From contig JACZKR010000168.1 of the NCBI GenBank assembly GCA_014859945.1, forward strand, positions 1-38,337: a stretch of 38,337 nucleotides of DNA, in the 5' to 3' direction. Shown one piece after another: positions 10,598 to 19,635 of this stretch (the stretch's first letter is position 1; every line of letters begins with the position of its first letter). The notes under the pieces are model-generated. The model was not told the origin of the DNA and searched no databases. It saw only the letters and a program-made list of their open reading frames with translations. This DNA is from Paracoccaceae bacterium. GTDB taxonomy: Bacteria > Pseudomonadota > Alphaproteobacteria > Rhodobacterales > Rhodobacteraceae. The position numbers and the translations under genes are program-made.

Positions 10598-11074
10598 TTA
10601 TCCGTCGGTCAGCGCCGCCAGACCCGGGCCTTCCAGGATCAGCAGGTCATAATCACCGCGCGGGACAAAGCCGTGGCGGGCATAGAAGGCGCGCGCCTTG
10701 TCGTTGGCGCGGTCCAGCATCAGCGTCAGGAAGGCCGCTTCCCAGTCGGCGGCGTCAGTCATCACCTCGGCCAGAAGGGCGCGGCCAAGGCCGGTGCCGC
10801 GGCCTTCGGGACGCACGAAGATATCCTGCAGCATCACGCCGGGCCGGCCACGCAGGGTGGAAAAGTCGGGATAATACAGCGCAAAACCCAGCGCCTGCCC
10901 CGCCCTTTCGGCCAGAAGGGCGCGGAAGAGCGGCATCTGCCCGAAGCCATGCCGCTCCAGCGCCTCGGCGCCGGCTTCCAGACGTTCGCCGTGGTGGGTG
11001 GCCTGTTCTTCCAGCAGGGTCTGAAGGGTGTCAACATCGGCGCGGGTGGCGCGGCGGATCAGGGTGGCGGGCAT
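10598..11074 (-). CDS. GNAT family N-acetyltransferase
   Basis: LIRRATRADVDTLQTLL...LQDIFVRPEGRGTGLGRALLAEV...NDKARAFYARHGF. Confidence 0.9.
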   Translation of the reverse strand: MPATLIRRATRADVDTLQTLLEEQATHHGERLEAGAEALERHGFGQMPLFRALLAERAGQALGFALYYPDFSTLRGRPGVMLQDIFVRPEGRGTGLGRALLAEVMTDAADWEAAFLTLMLDRANDKARAFYARHGFVPRGDYDLLILEGPGLAALTDG

Positions 11075-11133
11075 CGCGGTGTCCTCGGGCTTTGGCGCAG
11101 CATCGCACCGCCGGGGCGGCGGCGCCAGTGCGC

Positions 11134-12168
11134 CTAGCCGATGATGCTGCGCAGGGCGTCCATCCAGTTGTCCCAGCAGATGCGGCGGATCAGGGCGGCG
11201 CCGTAGCCCGCCCGCTCCATCGCTTCGGTCAGGCGCGGCAGGCCGGCGGCGTCGCGCAGGAAATCAGGAACCATCGTGCCGTCGAAATCCGATCCCAGCG
11301 CCACGCCGCCCTCACCCAGCCGGGCGAGCAGGTGATCAAGGTGGCGGATCAGGTCTTCGGGCGGGGTGTCGGGGTTCTTGATGCCGTCGGGGCGGACGAA
11401 GCCGCAGCCGAAGTTCAGCCCGACCAGCCCGCCGCGTTCGGCCATCGCATCCAGCTGGCGGTCGGTCAGGTTGCGGGTGGCTTCGGTCACCGCATGGGCA
11501 CCGGAATGGGTGGCGATCAGCGGGCGGTCGCTGATCCGCGCGATGTCCCAGAAGCCCTGTTCGTTCAGGTGCGCAAGGTCCACCAGAATGCCCAGCCGGT
11601 CGCATTCGCGGACCAGACGCTGGCCCGCCTCGGTCAGCCCCGGGCCGGTATCGGGCGAGGCGGGATGGATGAAGGGCACGCCATGGCCGAAGATGTTCGG
11701 CCGGCTCCACACCGGACCAAGCGAGCGCAGACCCAGCGCGTAAAGCGGTTGCAGCCCGTCCAGATCGGGGCCGATGGCCTCGGCCCCCTCGACATGCAGG
11801 ATCGCGGCAATCGCGCCATCCTGCCGCGCGGCCTCGATCTGGGTCACGTTCAGGCACAGGCGGAAGGCATCGGGCCGCGCGGCGGCCATGCGGCGGGCGA
11901 TTTCAGCCTGGGCGAAGGTTTCAGCCCGCGCGCCTGCCGGGTCGATGGCGGTGAAATGGCGCGCACGCGCCATCGGGTCGGGCGCGGTGGCCGGGTCATT
12001 CGCGGCCCAGATGGCGAAGAAGCCGCCGGCAAATCCGCCCGCCCGGCATTTCGCCAGGTCCAGCATGCCCGGACGCCCGGCGAAGAAGCTGGCGCCGGTC
12101 AGATCCTGCTCATGCAGGAGGCACGAGAGCAGGTCATTATGCCCGTCGAACACCGCAAATCCGGTCAT
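11134..12168 (-). CDS. Peptidase M19 (membrane dipeptidase family), copy 1
   Basis: VFDGHNDLL, GGFAGGFFAIW, LHVEGAEAIGPDLD, LVDLAHLNEQGFWDI, ATHSGAHAVTEATRNLTDRQL, LGSDFDGTMVPDFL. Confidence 0.93.
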   Translation of the reverse strand: MTGFAVFDGHNDLLSCLLHEQDLTGASFFAGRPGMLDLAKCRAGGFAGGFFAIWAANDPATAPDPMARARHFTAIDPAGARAETFAQAEIARRMAAARPDAFRLCLNVTQIEAARQDGAIAAILHVEGAEAIGPDLDGLQPLYALGLRSLGPVWSRPNIFGHGVPFIHPASPDTGPGLTEAGQRLVRECDRLGILVDLAHLNEQGFWDIARISDRPLIATHSGAHAVTEATRNLTDRQLDAMAERGGLVGLNFGCGFVRPDGIKNPDTPPEDLIRHLDHLLARLGEGGVALGSDFDGTMVPDFLRDAAGLPRLTEAMERAGYGAALIRRICWDNWMDALRSIIG

Positions 12169-12322
12169 TCCGCCAACCCTTCCGTCACTTTGTCCGCTTG
12201 CTGCCTTTGGCGCCGCAGGGCGCTGTTGACAACAATCGGCGAAAGTTGCCCAATTGGTCAAGGAACACTGGGGGGACTCACCCGCAGGCCTGAGAAAACA
12301 AAGTAAAAACAGGGAGTTGCAA

Positions 12323-13927
12323 ATGAAGTTTGAACCGAGCCTTCGCCGGGTCGGAGCGATTGCCGTGGCATCCTTGATGCTGGGCACCGCGCCCGCGGCA
12401 CTGTTCGCCGAGACGCCGGCCGATACGCTGGTGATTGCCGACGCCATCGACGACATCGTTTCGCTGGACCCGCATGAAGCCTATGAATTCTCGGGCCTCG
12501 ACGTGGTGAACAACGTCTATGACGGCCTGATCGAGCTTGATCCGACCAAGCCGGGCGAACTGGTTCCCGGCCTTGCCGAAAGCTGGTCGGTGGCCGATGA
12601 CGGCGTGACCTATACGTTCAAGATGAAGGCGGATGTGAAGTTCGCCTCGGGCAATCCGGTGCGGGCCGAGGATGCGGCCTATTCGCTGCAGCGCGCGGTC
12701 AAGCTGAACAAGACCCCGGCCTTCATCCTGAACCAGTTCGGCTGGACGGCCGAGAACGTCGATCAGATGGTGACCTTCGACGGTGACACGCTGACCATCA
12801 AGACCGACAAGAAATATGCGCCGACCTTCCTTTACAACTGCCTGACGGCGGGCGTCGCCTCGATCGTGGACAAGGCGCTGGTCGAAGCCAACGCGGTGGA
12901 CGGCGATTTCGGCTATGCTTGGCTTGCCACCGGCAATGCCTCGGCCGGCTCGGGGTCGTATGTCATCAAGAGCTACAAGCCCAAGGAAGGCTATATCCTT
13001 GAGGCCAACCCGAATTCCTGGCGCGGTGCCCCCGGTCTGGCCAAGGTGTTCATGCGCCATGTGCCCGAAGCCGCCACCCAGCGCCTGCAGCTGGAAAAGG
13101 GCGACATCGACGTGGCGCGCGAGCTGACCCCGGTGGATATCGAGGGCATGGCAGGCAACGCGGATGTGAAGATTCAGCCCGACGTCGGCGGCCAGATCTT
13201 CTATCTGTCGTTCAACCAGAAGAACGAGGTCTACAAGAACGAGAAGTACCTCGACGCGATGCGTTGGGCCATCGACTATCAGGGTCTGGTCGACACCGTT
13301 CTGAAGGGCACGATGGTGACCCATCAGGCCTTCCTGCCCAAGGGCTATCTGGGCGCGCTGGAGGATACCCCCTACAGCTTTGACCCCGAAAAGGCCAAGG
13401 CCCTGCTGGCCGAAAGCGGCGTGACCGATCCGAAGATCGTGCTGGACGTGCGCAACGCCACCGACCGGATGGAGATGGCGCAGTCGATCCAGAACACCTT
13501 CGGTCAGGTGGGCATCACGGTGGAGCTGAACATCGGCGACGGGGCGGAACAGCTGAAGCGCTACCGCGCGCGCCAGCATGACGGCACGCTGCAAAGCTGG
13601 GGCCCGGACTATCCCGACCCGCAGACCAACGCCGGTTCCTTCGCCTGGAACAACGACAACACCGACGAAGGCGCGGTGGGCACGCTGGCATGGCGCAACG
13701 CCTATGACCCGGGCCCGCTGAACGGCATGGTCGAGGCCGCCGTGGCCGAAGGCGACGCCGCCAAGCGCAAGGCGATGTATGAGGAGATGCAGACGATCCA
13801 CCGCGAAACCTCGCCCTTCATCGTCATGTTCCAGATCGGCTATCAGACCGGCATGCGGGCGAACGTGAACGGCTTCTCGACCGGCAGCGCCATCGACTCG
13901 GCCGCCTACTGGACCGTCACGAAGTAA
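12323..13927 (+). CDS. ABC transporter substrate-binding protein, family 5 (dipeptide/oligopeptide type)
   Basis: Signal peptide; TLVIADAIDDIVSLDPHEAYEFSGLDVVNNVYDGLIELDP...LAESWSVADDGVTYTFKMKADVKFASGNPVRAEDAAYSLQR. Confidence 0.94.
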   Translation: MKFEPSLRRVGAIAVASLMLGTAPAALFAETPADTLVIADAIDDIVSLDPHEAYEFSGLDVVNNVYDGLIELDPTKPGELVPGLAESWSVADDGVTYTFKMKADVKFASGNPVRAEDAAYSLQRAVKLNKTPAFILNQFGWTAENVDQMVTFDGDTLTIKTDKKYAPTFLYNCLTAGVASIVDKALVEANAVDGDFGYAWLATGNASAGSGSYVIKSYKPKEGYILEANPNSWRGAPGLAKVFMRHVPEAATQRLQLEKGDIDVARELTPVDIEGMAGNADVKIQPDVGGQIFYLSFNQKNEVYKNEKYLDAMRWAIDYQGLVDTVLKGTMVTHQAFLPKGYLGALEDTPYSFDPEKAKALLAESGVTDPKIVLDVRNATDRMEMAQSIQNTFGQVGITVELNIGDGAEQLKRYRARQHDGTLQSWGPDYPDPQTNAGSFAWNNDNTDEGAVGTLAWRNAYDPGPLNGMVEAAVAEGDAAKRKAMYEEMQTIHRETSPFIVMFQIGYQTGMRANVNGFSTGSAIDSAAYWTVTK

Positions 13928-13933
13928 GACCAA

Positions 13934-13964
13934 GGGGCGCCGGAGCGATCCGGCGCCCCGTTTT
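13934..13964 (+). terminator. Intra-operon terminator/attenuator-like hairpin
   Basis: ggggcgccgga-gcga-tccggcgcccc: 11-bp perfect stem, GNRA loop, followed by gtttt. Confidence 0.8.
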
Positions 13965-13967
13965 GTC

Positions 13968-15032
13968 ATGGCATCCACCCCGATTGACCCGACCGGCCCC
14001 TCGCGGCTGTTCAGCCTGACGCGGCGCACCGCCGGCGTTCTGGTTTCGCTGGCCTTCACCTTTCTGGGCCTTCTGTTCGTCACCTTCATCATCGCCCGCG
14101 TGGTGCCCATCGACCCGGTGCTGGCCATTCTGGGCGACCGCGCGACCGACGCACAGATCGCGGCCGAGCGGCTGCGGCTGGGTCTGGACGAACCCCTGTG
14201 GAAGCAGTTCGGCATCTATGTCTGGCAGGCGGTTCAGGGCGATCTGGGCACCTCGATCCGCACCAAGCAGCCGGTGATCAGCGAAATCGCGCAGTATTTC
14301 CCGGCGACGCTGGAATTGGCGACTTTGGCCACGATCTTTGGCGTGCTGCTGGGTGTGCCGGCCGGGGTGCTGGCGGCGACCAAGCCCGGAAGCTGGGCGG
14401 ATCAGCTGGTGCGGCTGGTGGGGCTGATGGGTTATTCGATGCCGGTCTTCTGGCTGGGGCTGATGGGGCTTTTGCTGTTCTACGGCGTTCTGGGCTGGGT
14501 CGGCGGGCCGGGGCGGCTGGATGCGGCCTTTGACATGATGTTCGAATTCGAGGTGACACAGCACACAGGCATGATCCTGCTGGATACCGCCCTTGCCGGC
14601 CGTTGGGACATGTTTGCCAATGCGATCAGCCACATCATCCTGCCGGCGGGCATTCTGGGCTATCTGTCGATGGCCTATATCAGCCGGATGACCCGCAGCT
14701 TCATGATGAACGAACTGGGGCAGGAATACATCACCACCGCCCGCGTCAAGGGCATGCCCGAACGGCGGGTGATCTGGGTTCACGCCATGAAGAACGTGAT
14801 GGTGCCGCTGATCACCGTGGTCGCGCTGTCCTATGCCTTCCTTCTGGAAGGCGCGGTGCTGACCGAGACGATCTTTGGCTGGCCGGGCCTTGGCAGCTAT
14901 ATCACCGATGCGCTGCTGGTGGGCGACATGCCCTCGGTCCTGGGCGGCACGGTGGTGGTGGGCGTGGCCTATATCGGGCTGAACATGCTGTCCGACGTGC
15001 TTTACCGTCTTGTCGATCCGAGGGCGCGCTGA
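13968..15032 (+). CDS. ABC transporter permease, DppB/OppB type
   Basis: FTFLGLLFVTFIIARVVPIDPVLAILG...GQEYITTARVKGMPERRVIWVHAMKNVMVPLITV...TETIFGWPGLGSYI. Confidence 0.94.
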   Translation: MASTPIDPTGPSRLFSLTRRTAGVLVSLAFTFLGLLFVTFIIARVVPIDPVLAILGDRATDAQIAAERLRLGLDEPLWKQFGIYVWQAVQGDLGTSIRTKQPVISEIAQYFPATLELATLATIFGVLLGVPAGVLAATKPGSWADQLVRLVGLMGYSMPVFWLGLMGLLLFYGVLGWVGGPGRLDAAFDMMFEFEVTQHTGMILLDTALAGRWDMFANAISHIILPAGILGYLSMAYISRMTRSFMMNELGQEYITTARVKGMPERRVIWVHAMKNVMVPLITVVALSYAFLLEGAVLTETIFGWPGLGSYITDALLVGDMPSVLGGTVVVGVAYIGLNMLSDVLYRLVDPRAR

Positions 15033-15937
15033 TGGCCGAACTTGCTGCATGGCTGCGCGACCCCAGCCCGAAAAGCCGCCTTCAGGCGCGTCTGGGCCAG
15101 GGCTACATGGGCTGGCTGCGGTTCCGTCGCAACCCGCTGGCGATGATCGGGCTTCTGATCGTGATGCTGCTCTTGGTCGTCGCGGCGCTGGCGCCGGTTC
15201 TGGCGCCGCATGACCCGATCACGCAGGACCTGCGGATGCGCCTGCTGCCGCCGCTGACCGAGGGGCATATCCTTGGCACCGACGATTTCGGCCGGGACAT
15301 CCTTTCGCGGCTGATCATGGGCAGCCGGATCACGCTCTTCATCATCGCCATGGTCGCGGTGACGGCGCCCCTGTTCGGGATGCTGGTCGGCACGGTGGCG
15401 GGCTATTTCGGCGGGCTGGTGGATGAGGTGCTGATGCGCCTGACCGATATCTTCCTGGCCTTCCCCAAGCTGATCCTGGCGCTGGCGCTGGTTGCGGTTC
15501 TGGGCCCGGGGATGGAGAATGCGGTTCTGGCCATCGCGCTGACCTCATGGCCGCCCTATGCCCGGGTGGCGCGGGCCGAAACCCTGACGGTGCGCAATTC
15601 CGACTATATCGCGGCGGTGCGGCTGCAGGGCGCGGGCGCCGGGCGGATCATCCTGGGCCATGTGATGCCGATGTGCCTGCCCTCGGTCATCATCCGCGTC
15701 ACGCTGGACATGGCAGGCGTGATCCTGATTGCCGCGGGGCTGGGGTTCCTTGGCCTTGGCGTGCAGCCGCCGATGCCCGAATGGGGGGCGATGATCTCGG
15801 CCGGGCGGAAATACCTGTTCGAACAGTGGTGGGTCGCCACCATGCCCGGCCTTGCCATCTTCATCGTCAGCCTTGGCTTCAACCTTCTGGGCGACGGCCT
15901 GCGCGACGTGCTTGACCCGAGGAATTCCGGCAAATGA
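15032..15937 (+). CDS. ABC transporter permease, DppC/OppC type
   Basis: RNPLAMIGLLIVMLLLVVAALAPVLAPHDPITQDL...LGTDDFGRDILSRLIMGSRITL; start overlaps upstream stop. Confidence 0.94.
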   Translation: MAELAAWLRDPSPKSRLQARLGQGYMGWLRFRRNPLAMIGLLIVMLLLVVAALAPVLAPHDPITQDLRMRLLPPLTEGHILGTDDFGRDILSRLIMGSRITLFIIAMVAVTAPLFGMLVGTVAGYFGGLVDEVLMRLTDIFLAFPKLILALALVAVLGPGMENAVLAIALTSWPPYARVARAETLTVRNSDYIAAVRLQGAGAGRIILGHVMPMCLPSVIIRVTLDMAGVILIAAGLGFLGLGVQPPMPEWGAMISAGRKYLFEQWWVATMPGLAIFIVSLGFNLLGDGLRDVLDPRNSGK

Positions 15938-16764
15938 CCCTGCTTTCGGTTCAAAACCTGCGCGTCAGTTTCGACACCGAGGCCGGTCTGGTCGAAGCCG
16001 TGCGCGGCGTGTCCTTCAGTCTGGGCCGCGAGCGCCTGGGCATCGTCGGCGAAAGCGGCTCGGGCAAGACGCAGACCGGCCGCGCCGTGCTGCGGCTGAT
16101 CCGCCCGCCCGGCCGTATCGAGGCCGACCGCATGGATTTCGACGGTCAGAACCTGATGACGGCGTCCGAGCGCGAAATGCGCGCCCTGCGCGGGCGCCGC
16201 ATCGCCATGGTGATGCAGGACCCGAAATACTCGCTGAACCCGGTGATGAAGGTCGGCGCGCAACTGATGGAGGGCTTGCGCCAGCGCGACCGGCTGGGCC
16301 GGGCCGAGGCCCATGCCAAGGCCGTCGCCGCGCTGGACGCCGTGCAGATCCGCGACCCGGAACGGGTGATGGAGGCCTATCCGCACGAATTGTCGGGCGG
16401 GATGGGCCAGCGGGTGATGATCGCCATGATGCTGATCCCCGACCCCGACCTGCTGATCGCCGACGAACCGACCAGCGCGCTGGACGTCACGGTTCAGGCC
16501 GAGGTCCTGTCGATCCTTGACGGTCTGGTCAGGACCCGCGGCATGGGGCTGATCTTCATCAGCCACGACCTGCGGCTGGTGGCGCGGTTCTGCGACCGGG
16601 TGCTGGTGATGTTCAAGGGCCGCGTGGTCGAGGAACTGGCCGCGCGCGACCTGATGCAGGCCCGCCATCCCTATACCCAGGGCCTGTTGAACTGCCTGCC
16701 GCGCATCGGCGGGCCGCGCGTGCCGCTGCCGGCGCTGGACCGCAACGCAGAATGGGCCCGGTGA
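15934..16764 (+). CDS. ABC transporter ATP-binding protein, DppD/OppD type
   Basis: Walker [12 protein letters not shown], signature LSGGMGQRV, Walker [13 protein letters not shown]. Confidence 0.95.
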   Translation: MTLLSVQNLRVSFDTEAGLVEAVRGVSFSLGRERLGIVGESGSGKTQTGRAVLRLIRPPGRIEADRMDFDGQNLMTASEREMRALRGRRIAMVMQDPKYSLNPVMKVGAQLMEGLRQRDRLGRAEAHAKAVAALDAVQIRDPERVMEAYPHELSGGMGQRVMIAMMLIPDPDLLIADEPTSALDVTVQAEVLSILDGLVRTRGMGLIFISHDLRLVARFCDRVLVMFKGRVVEELAARDLMQARHPYTQGLLNCLPRIGGPRVPLPALDRNAEWAR

Positions 16765-16765
16765 C

Positions 16766-17524
16766 ATGGCGCTGATCGAGATCGACAACCTCTCTGTCAC
16801 CTTCACCGCCAAGGGCCGCCCGGTTCATGCCGTGCGCGGCGTGTCGCTGGCGGTGGGCGAACGCGAAAGCTACGGGCTGGTCGGCGAAAGCGGATCGGGC
16901 AAGTCCACCATCCTGCGGGCGATCTGCGGGCTGGCGCCGGTGTCGGGCGGCACCATCCGCATCGGCGGTCAGCCCCTGCCCGAACCGCGCGGCCGCGCCT
17001 TCAGCCGGCAGGTGCAGATGGTCTTCCAGGACCCCTACGCCAGCCTGCACCCCCGCCACACCATCGACCGCACGCTGTCAGAGCCGCTGGCGATCCACGG
17101 CATCGGCGAAACCGATGCCCGCGTCGTGCGTGCGCTGGAAGATGTCGGCCTGCCCGCCAGCTTTCGCTTCCGCTTCCCGCATCAGCTTTCGGGCGGGCAG
17201 CGCCAGCGTGTCGCCATCGCCCGCGCCCTGATGCTGGAGCCGAAGATCCTGCTTCTGGACGAACCGACCAGCGCGCTGGATGCCAGCGTGCAGGCCGAAA
17301 CGCTGAACCTTCTGAACCGGCTGCGCGCCGAGCGGGGTCTGACCTTCCTGATGGTCAGCCACGACCTTGCCGTGATCGACCACATGTGCGACCGCATCCT
17401 GGTCATGCAGCACGGTCAGGCGGTGGAGGAACTTCCGCGCGAAGCGCTGGCCGCCGCCGCCATGAAGACCGCCTACGCCCAAAGCCTTTTCGCCGCCTCG
17501 GCCGACCGGATGCTGGAAAGCTGA
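16766..17524 (+). CDS. ABC transporter ATP-binding protein, DppF/OppF type
   Basis: Walker [51 protein letters not shown]. Confidence 0.95.
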   Translation: MALIEIDNLSVTFTAKGRPVHAVRGVSLAVGERESYGLVGESGSGKSTILRAICGLAPVSGGTIRIGGQPLPEPRGRAFSRQVQMVFQDPYASLHPRHTIDRTLSEPLAIHGIGETDARVVRALEDVGLPASFRFRFPHQLSGGQRQRVAIARALMLEPKILLLDEPTSALDASVQAETLNLLNRLRAERGLTFLMVSHDLAVIDHMCDRILVMQHGQAVEELPREALAAAAMKTAYAQSLFAASADRMLES

Positions 17525-17538
17525 CATCCTCTCTCTGC

Positions 17539-17573
17539 AAATATCCCGGGGTCCGGGGCAGCGCCCCGGTTCC
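17539..17573. repeat. GC-rich intergenic hairpin repeat (AAATAtCCCGGGGTCCGGGGC-agc-GCCCCGG)
   Basis: Matches the reverse complement of 18675-18710 (AAATACTCCGGGGGTCCGGGGGCTGGCCCCCGGCCC) and resembles 7-37; internal 7-bp hairpin ccggggc/gccccgg. Confidence 0.65.
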
Positions 17574-17597
17574 GCCGGCAACCACAGGAACCTTCCG

Positions 17598-18656
17598 ATG
17601 ATCCCCGTATTCGACGGCCACAACGACCTGCTGCTGCGGCTTTACAACGCCCCCGACCGGCGCAAGGAAATCTGGCTGACGGGCGAAGGCAAGGGCCATC
17701 TGGACCTGCCGCGGATGCAGGCCGGCGGGTTTGCCGGCGGGTTCTTTGCCATCTACATCCCCTCGCCCGAGGCCGATGACGGGCTGGACTACATGACGGC
17801 GATGGAGAACCCGCCCTTCTCGCTGCCGCTGTCCGACCTGATCGACCACAGGGCGGCGCAGCCGGTGGCGCTGGCCATGGCAGGCCATCTGCGCTGGATG
17901 GAGCGGGCGTCGGACGGCCGCTTCAAGGTCTGCACCACGGCGGCGGAGCTGCGCGACTGTCTGGCGCGGGGCGTGATCTCGGGCATCATGCATCTGGAAG
18001 GCGCCGAGGCCATCGGACCCGATCTGGATGCGCTTTACCTGTGGCGCGACATGGGCCTGCGCTCGCTGGGGCCGGTGTGGTCGCGGCCGACGGTCTTTGG
18101 CCATGGCGTGCCCTTCGCCTTTCCGTCCTCGCCCGATACGGGTGAGGGGCTGACGCTGGCGGGCAAAGACCTTGTGCGGCTGTGCAACCGGCTGGGCATC
18201 ATGATCGACCTCAGCCACATCACCGAAAAGGGCTTCTGGGATGTGGCCGGGCTGAGCGATGCGCCGCTGGTTGCCACCCATTCCAACGCCCATGCCATCA
18301 CGCCGTCGTCGCGCAACCTGACCGACCGGCAACTGGCGGCGATCCGCGAAAGCGGCGGGATGGTGGGGCTGAATTATGCCACCTCGTTCCTGCGCCGCGA
18401 CGGCAAGCAGTCGGCCGATATGGGATGGCAGGATGTGCTGGCCCATCTGGACCACCTGCTGGAACATCTGGGCGAGGATCATCTGGGGCTGGGGTCGGAT
18501 TTCGACGGGGCGACGATTCCGGTGGGCATCACCGATGTGGCCGGCCAGCAGAACCTTGTGCAGGCGATGCGCGACCATGGCTATGGCGAGACGCTTCTGG
18601 AGAAGATCTGCCATCGGAACTGGTTCCGGCTGCTGGAGCGGACCTGGGGCGGCTGA
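17598..18656 (+). CDS. Peptidase M19 (membrane dipeptidase family), copy 2
   Basis: FDGHNDLLLRLYNAPDRRKEIWLTGEGKGHLDLPRMQAGGFAGGFFAIY, HLEGAEAIGPDLDALYLW, MIDLSHITEKGFWDVAG, LGSDFDGATIP; parallels copy 1. Confidence 0.94.
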   Translation: MIPVFDGHNDLLLRLYNAPDRRKEIWLTGEGKGHLDLPRMQAGGFAGGFFAIYIPSPEADDGLDYMTAMENPPFSLPLSDLIDHRAAQPVALAMAGHLRWMERASDGRFKVCTTAAELRDCLARGVISGIMHLEGAEAIGPDLDALYLWRDMGLRSLGPVWSRPTVFGHGVPFAFPSSPDTGEGLTLAGKDLVRLCNRLGIMIDLSHITEKGFWDVAGLSDAPLVATHSNAHAITPSSRNLTDRQLAAIRESGGMVGLNYATSFLRRDGKQSADMGWQDVLAHLDHLLEHLGEDHLGLGSDFDGATIPVGITDVAGQQNLVQAMRDHGYGETLLEKICHRNWFRLLERTWGG

Positions 18657-18674
18657 GCGCCCCTGGCTGCCTGC

Positions 18675-18710
18675 GGGCCGGGGGCCAGCCCCCGGACCCC
18701 CGGAGTATTT
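18675..18710. repeat. GC-rich intergenic hairpin repeat, inverted copy
   Basis: gggccgggggccagcccccggacccccggagtattt; inverse orientation to the 17539-17573 copy. Confidence 0.65.
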
Positions 18711-18769
18711 CGAAAGGTGCAATTGCAAGGGGGCGAAAGGTAAATCGGTGCGGCGCGGCGAGGCTTGCC

Positions 18770-18787
18770 AAAGGCCGCGCGGCCTTT
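18770..18787. repeat. Perfect 18-bp palindrome upstream of the SDR gene
   Basis: aaaggccgcgcggccttt is identical to its reverse complement. Confidence 0.75.
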
Positions 18788-18812
18788 CACGATCTGCCTT
18801 GGAGGAACCGCC

Positions 18813-19574
18813 ATGACGCTTGCCCTTGTGACCGCCGGACCTTCGGCCATCGGCCGCAGCCTTGTCATCGCGCTTGCGGGCGCGGGGCATGATGTGGCCT
18901 TCACCCATATGGGGCAGACAGACGCCGCCGAGGCGCTGGCCGGGCAGGTGCGCGGCCTTGGCCGGGCGGCGCTGGCGGTGGAAAGCGACGCGGGCGATCC
19001 GGTTCAGGTCGAGCGCTTTCACGCCATGGCGGCCGACTGGGCGGGGGCGGCGCCCTCGGTGATGGTGAACAACGCCGGAATCCAGACCTGGTCGCGGCTG
19101 GTTGATCTGGACGTGGCCGACTGGGACCGGGTGATGGCCACCAACCTGCGCGGCACCTTCCTGAACACCAAGGCGGCGGCCACGGCGATGATGGCGGCCG
19201 GTCAGGGCGGGGCCATCGTCAACCTGGGGTCGGGCTGCAACAAGCTCGCCTTCCCGAGGCTGGTCGATTACACGGCGTCGAAAGGCGGGATTGAACAGTT
19301 CACCAAGGTGGCAGCGGTGGAACTGGGGCCGTCCGGCATCCGGGTGAACTGCATCGCGCCGGGGGCGATTGCCACCGAGCGGACGGCGGCCGAGGCCGGT
19401 GACTACGCCGGCACCTGGGCGCGGGTGACACCGCTGCGCCGGGTGGGCACGCCGGACGATCTGGCCGGGCCGCTGCTGTTTCTCGTCTCGGATGCCGCGG
19501 CTTTCGTCACCGGGCAGACGCTGTGGGTTGATGGCGGGGTCTTCAGCCAGGCGATGTGGCCCTATGAGACTTAG
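18813..19574 (+). CDS. SDR family oxidoreductase
   Basis: VTAGPSAIGRSLVIAL, MVNNAGIQTW, NLGSGCNKLAFPRLVDYTASKGGIEQFTKVAAVELGPSGIRVNCIAPGAI, GQTLWVDGG. Confidence 0.9.
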   Translation: MTLALVTAGPSAIGRSLVIALAGAGHDVAFTHMGQTDAAEALAGQVRGLGRAALAVESDAGDPVQVERFHAMAADWAGAAPSVMVNNAGIQTWSRLVDLDVADWDRVMATNLRGTFLNTKAAATAMMAAGQGGAIVNLGSGCNKLAFPRLVDYTASKGGIEQFTKVAAVELGPSGIRVNCIAPGAIATERTAAEAGDYAGTWARVTPLRRVGTPDDLAGPLLFLVSDAAAFVTGQTLWVDGGVFSQAMWPYET

Positions 19575-19635
19575 GGCGTGATGTCACGCAGCTTCCGGGC
19601 GGCGGGGGTGGTGGTGCGTGAGATCACGCACCCTA
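19572..19635. repeat. Pair of facing palindromic repeats supplying both convergent stop codons
   Basis: tagggcgtgatgtcacgcagc (19572-19592) faces ggtgcgtgagatcacgcacccta (19613-19635), whose reverse complement is TAGGGTGCGTGATCTCACGCACC. Confidence 0.7.

Noticed and set aside
12225-12253. TTGACA-N17-cccaat as a sigma70 promoter of the transporter operon
   Set aside because: The -35-like hexamer is good but the -10 match is poor; not enough to call.
12278-14215. 645-aa ORF on - strand opposite the substrate-binding protein gene
   Set aside because: Antisense shadow of a well-supported CDS; composition artefact (GC3 bias).
16766-17524. Short paired direct/inverted similarities between the two ABC ATPase genes
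   Set aside because: Explained by homology of Walker/signature motifs in DppD- and DppF-type paralogs, not by a repeat element.
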